A DNA stretch of 64,000 bases, from assembly GCA_031761405.1 (NCBI GenBank), contig JASEVX010000099.1:248001-312000 (forward strand), in the 5' to 3' direction. The stretch is from Serripes groenlandicus. Its lineage: Eukaryota; Mollusca; Bivalvia; Cardiida; Cardiidae. Each line of letters opens with the position of its first letter. Within the stretch, counting starts at the first letter, position 1. The notes beneath the pieces are model-generated. The model was not told the origin of the DNA. It was given only the letters and a program-made list of their open reading frames with translations, and did no database searches. Of this stretch, positions 63,822-64,000 are shown piece after piece. The translations under genes and the position numbers were made by a program.

Positions 63822-64000
63822 TACCTCTTTCCCACATACAACAAATCTTCAGCAGACGTCTTTAAAATCATAGCGGGGAATCCTGAAGACAGCTTAATTG
63901 TTAAATAAAGCTGAAAACATTGTGGCCAAAGGAGAAATTGCTCACCATGAGCAATTTCACCTTTGGCCACAATGTTTTCAAAAGTCGTCTGCTGCTATTG
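63822..64000 (-). mobile_element. MITE family B, runs off the window
   Basis: TTACCTCTTTCCCACATACA, core GGCCAAAGGAGAAATTGCTC and its complement GAGCAATTTCACCTTTGGCC, then TTTCAAAAGTCGTCTGCTGC. The right end lies beyond position 64000. Confidence 0.8.

Overview
Eukaryotic, repeat-dominated intergenic or intronic DNA, most probably from a bivalve mollusc. I found no intact host protein-coding gene. The animal assignment rests on the repeats: tRNA-headed SINEs whose shared tails read like (A)ACGGCGTTAAACCCCAAT, LINE 3' ends, and TTAA-flanked MITEs. Several of these look like repeats I associate with zebra-mussel (Dreissena) assemblies. That species guess is from memory and is weak.

The window is built from a small set of families, labelled here A to L. 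A is a ~250-bp MITE with long imperfect inverted ends (GAGCCGTCCCGCGAGAAAAC), about 17 copies plus fragments. B is a ~230-bp TTAA-flanked, piggyBac-like MITE (TTAACCCTTTCCC...GGGAAAGGGTTAA), about 30 copies or remnants. C is a ~215-bp TTAA-flanked MITE (TTAACYCTTTCRGCGCC), 7 copies. D is one 252-bp MITE with a perfect central hairpin. E, F and G are three tRNA-derived SINE families with Pol III A/B-box heads and related 3' tails. J is a further TTAA-flanked family (TTAAAGCGACTGAA). K is a short palindromic unit (GTGAACAGTGnAGATC), and L an unclassified repeat with two copies. No transposase for A, B, C, D or J lies in the window. Nested insertions give relative ages: E inserts into A, F and G; A and C insert into or next to G; B inserts into B.

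Layout: 1-12 kb holds MITEs, SINEs, a tRNA-Thr-like sequence, a CGTGCGCACG palindromic element and two large inverted-repeat elements. 12.8-14 kb is a GC-rich cluster of palindromes and minisatellites. 14-23 kb is mostly unique A/T-rich DNA with MITEs. 23.1-23.9 kb is a 22-bp satellite that flips orientation between inverted ends. 25.6-30.9 kb is the most notable locus: a decayed 5.3-kb hAT transposon (DUF4371 region plus C-terminal dimerisation domain) carrying two separate satellite expansions, a 40-bp subterminal array and a 24-copy, 77-bp amplification of its own coding sequence. 37.8-39.05 kb is a 26-bp satellite with a 785-bp higher-order duplication. 48.7-52.1 kb is a compound repeat with a GTACCCGGCGTAC array. 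57.9-62.8 kb holds 45-, 20- and 9-bp arrays, the last grown inside a SINE G, followed by a LINE 3' end.

The main theme is the birth of tandem arrays inside transposons, together with unrelated MITE families that share a central self-complementary core.
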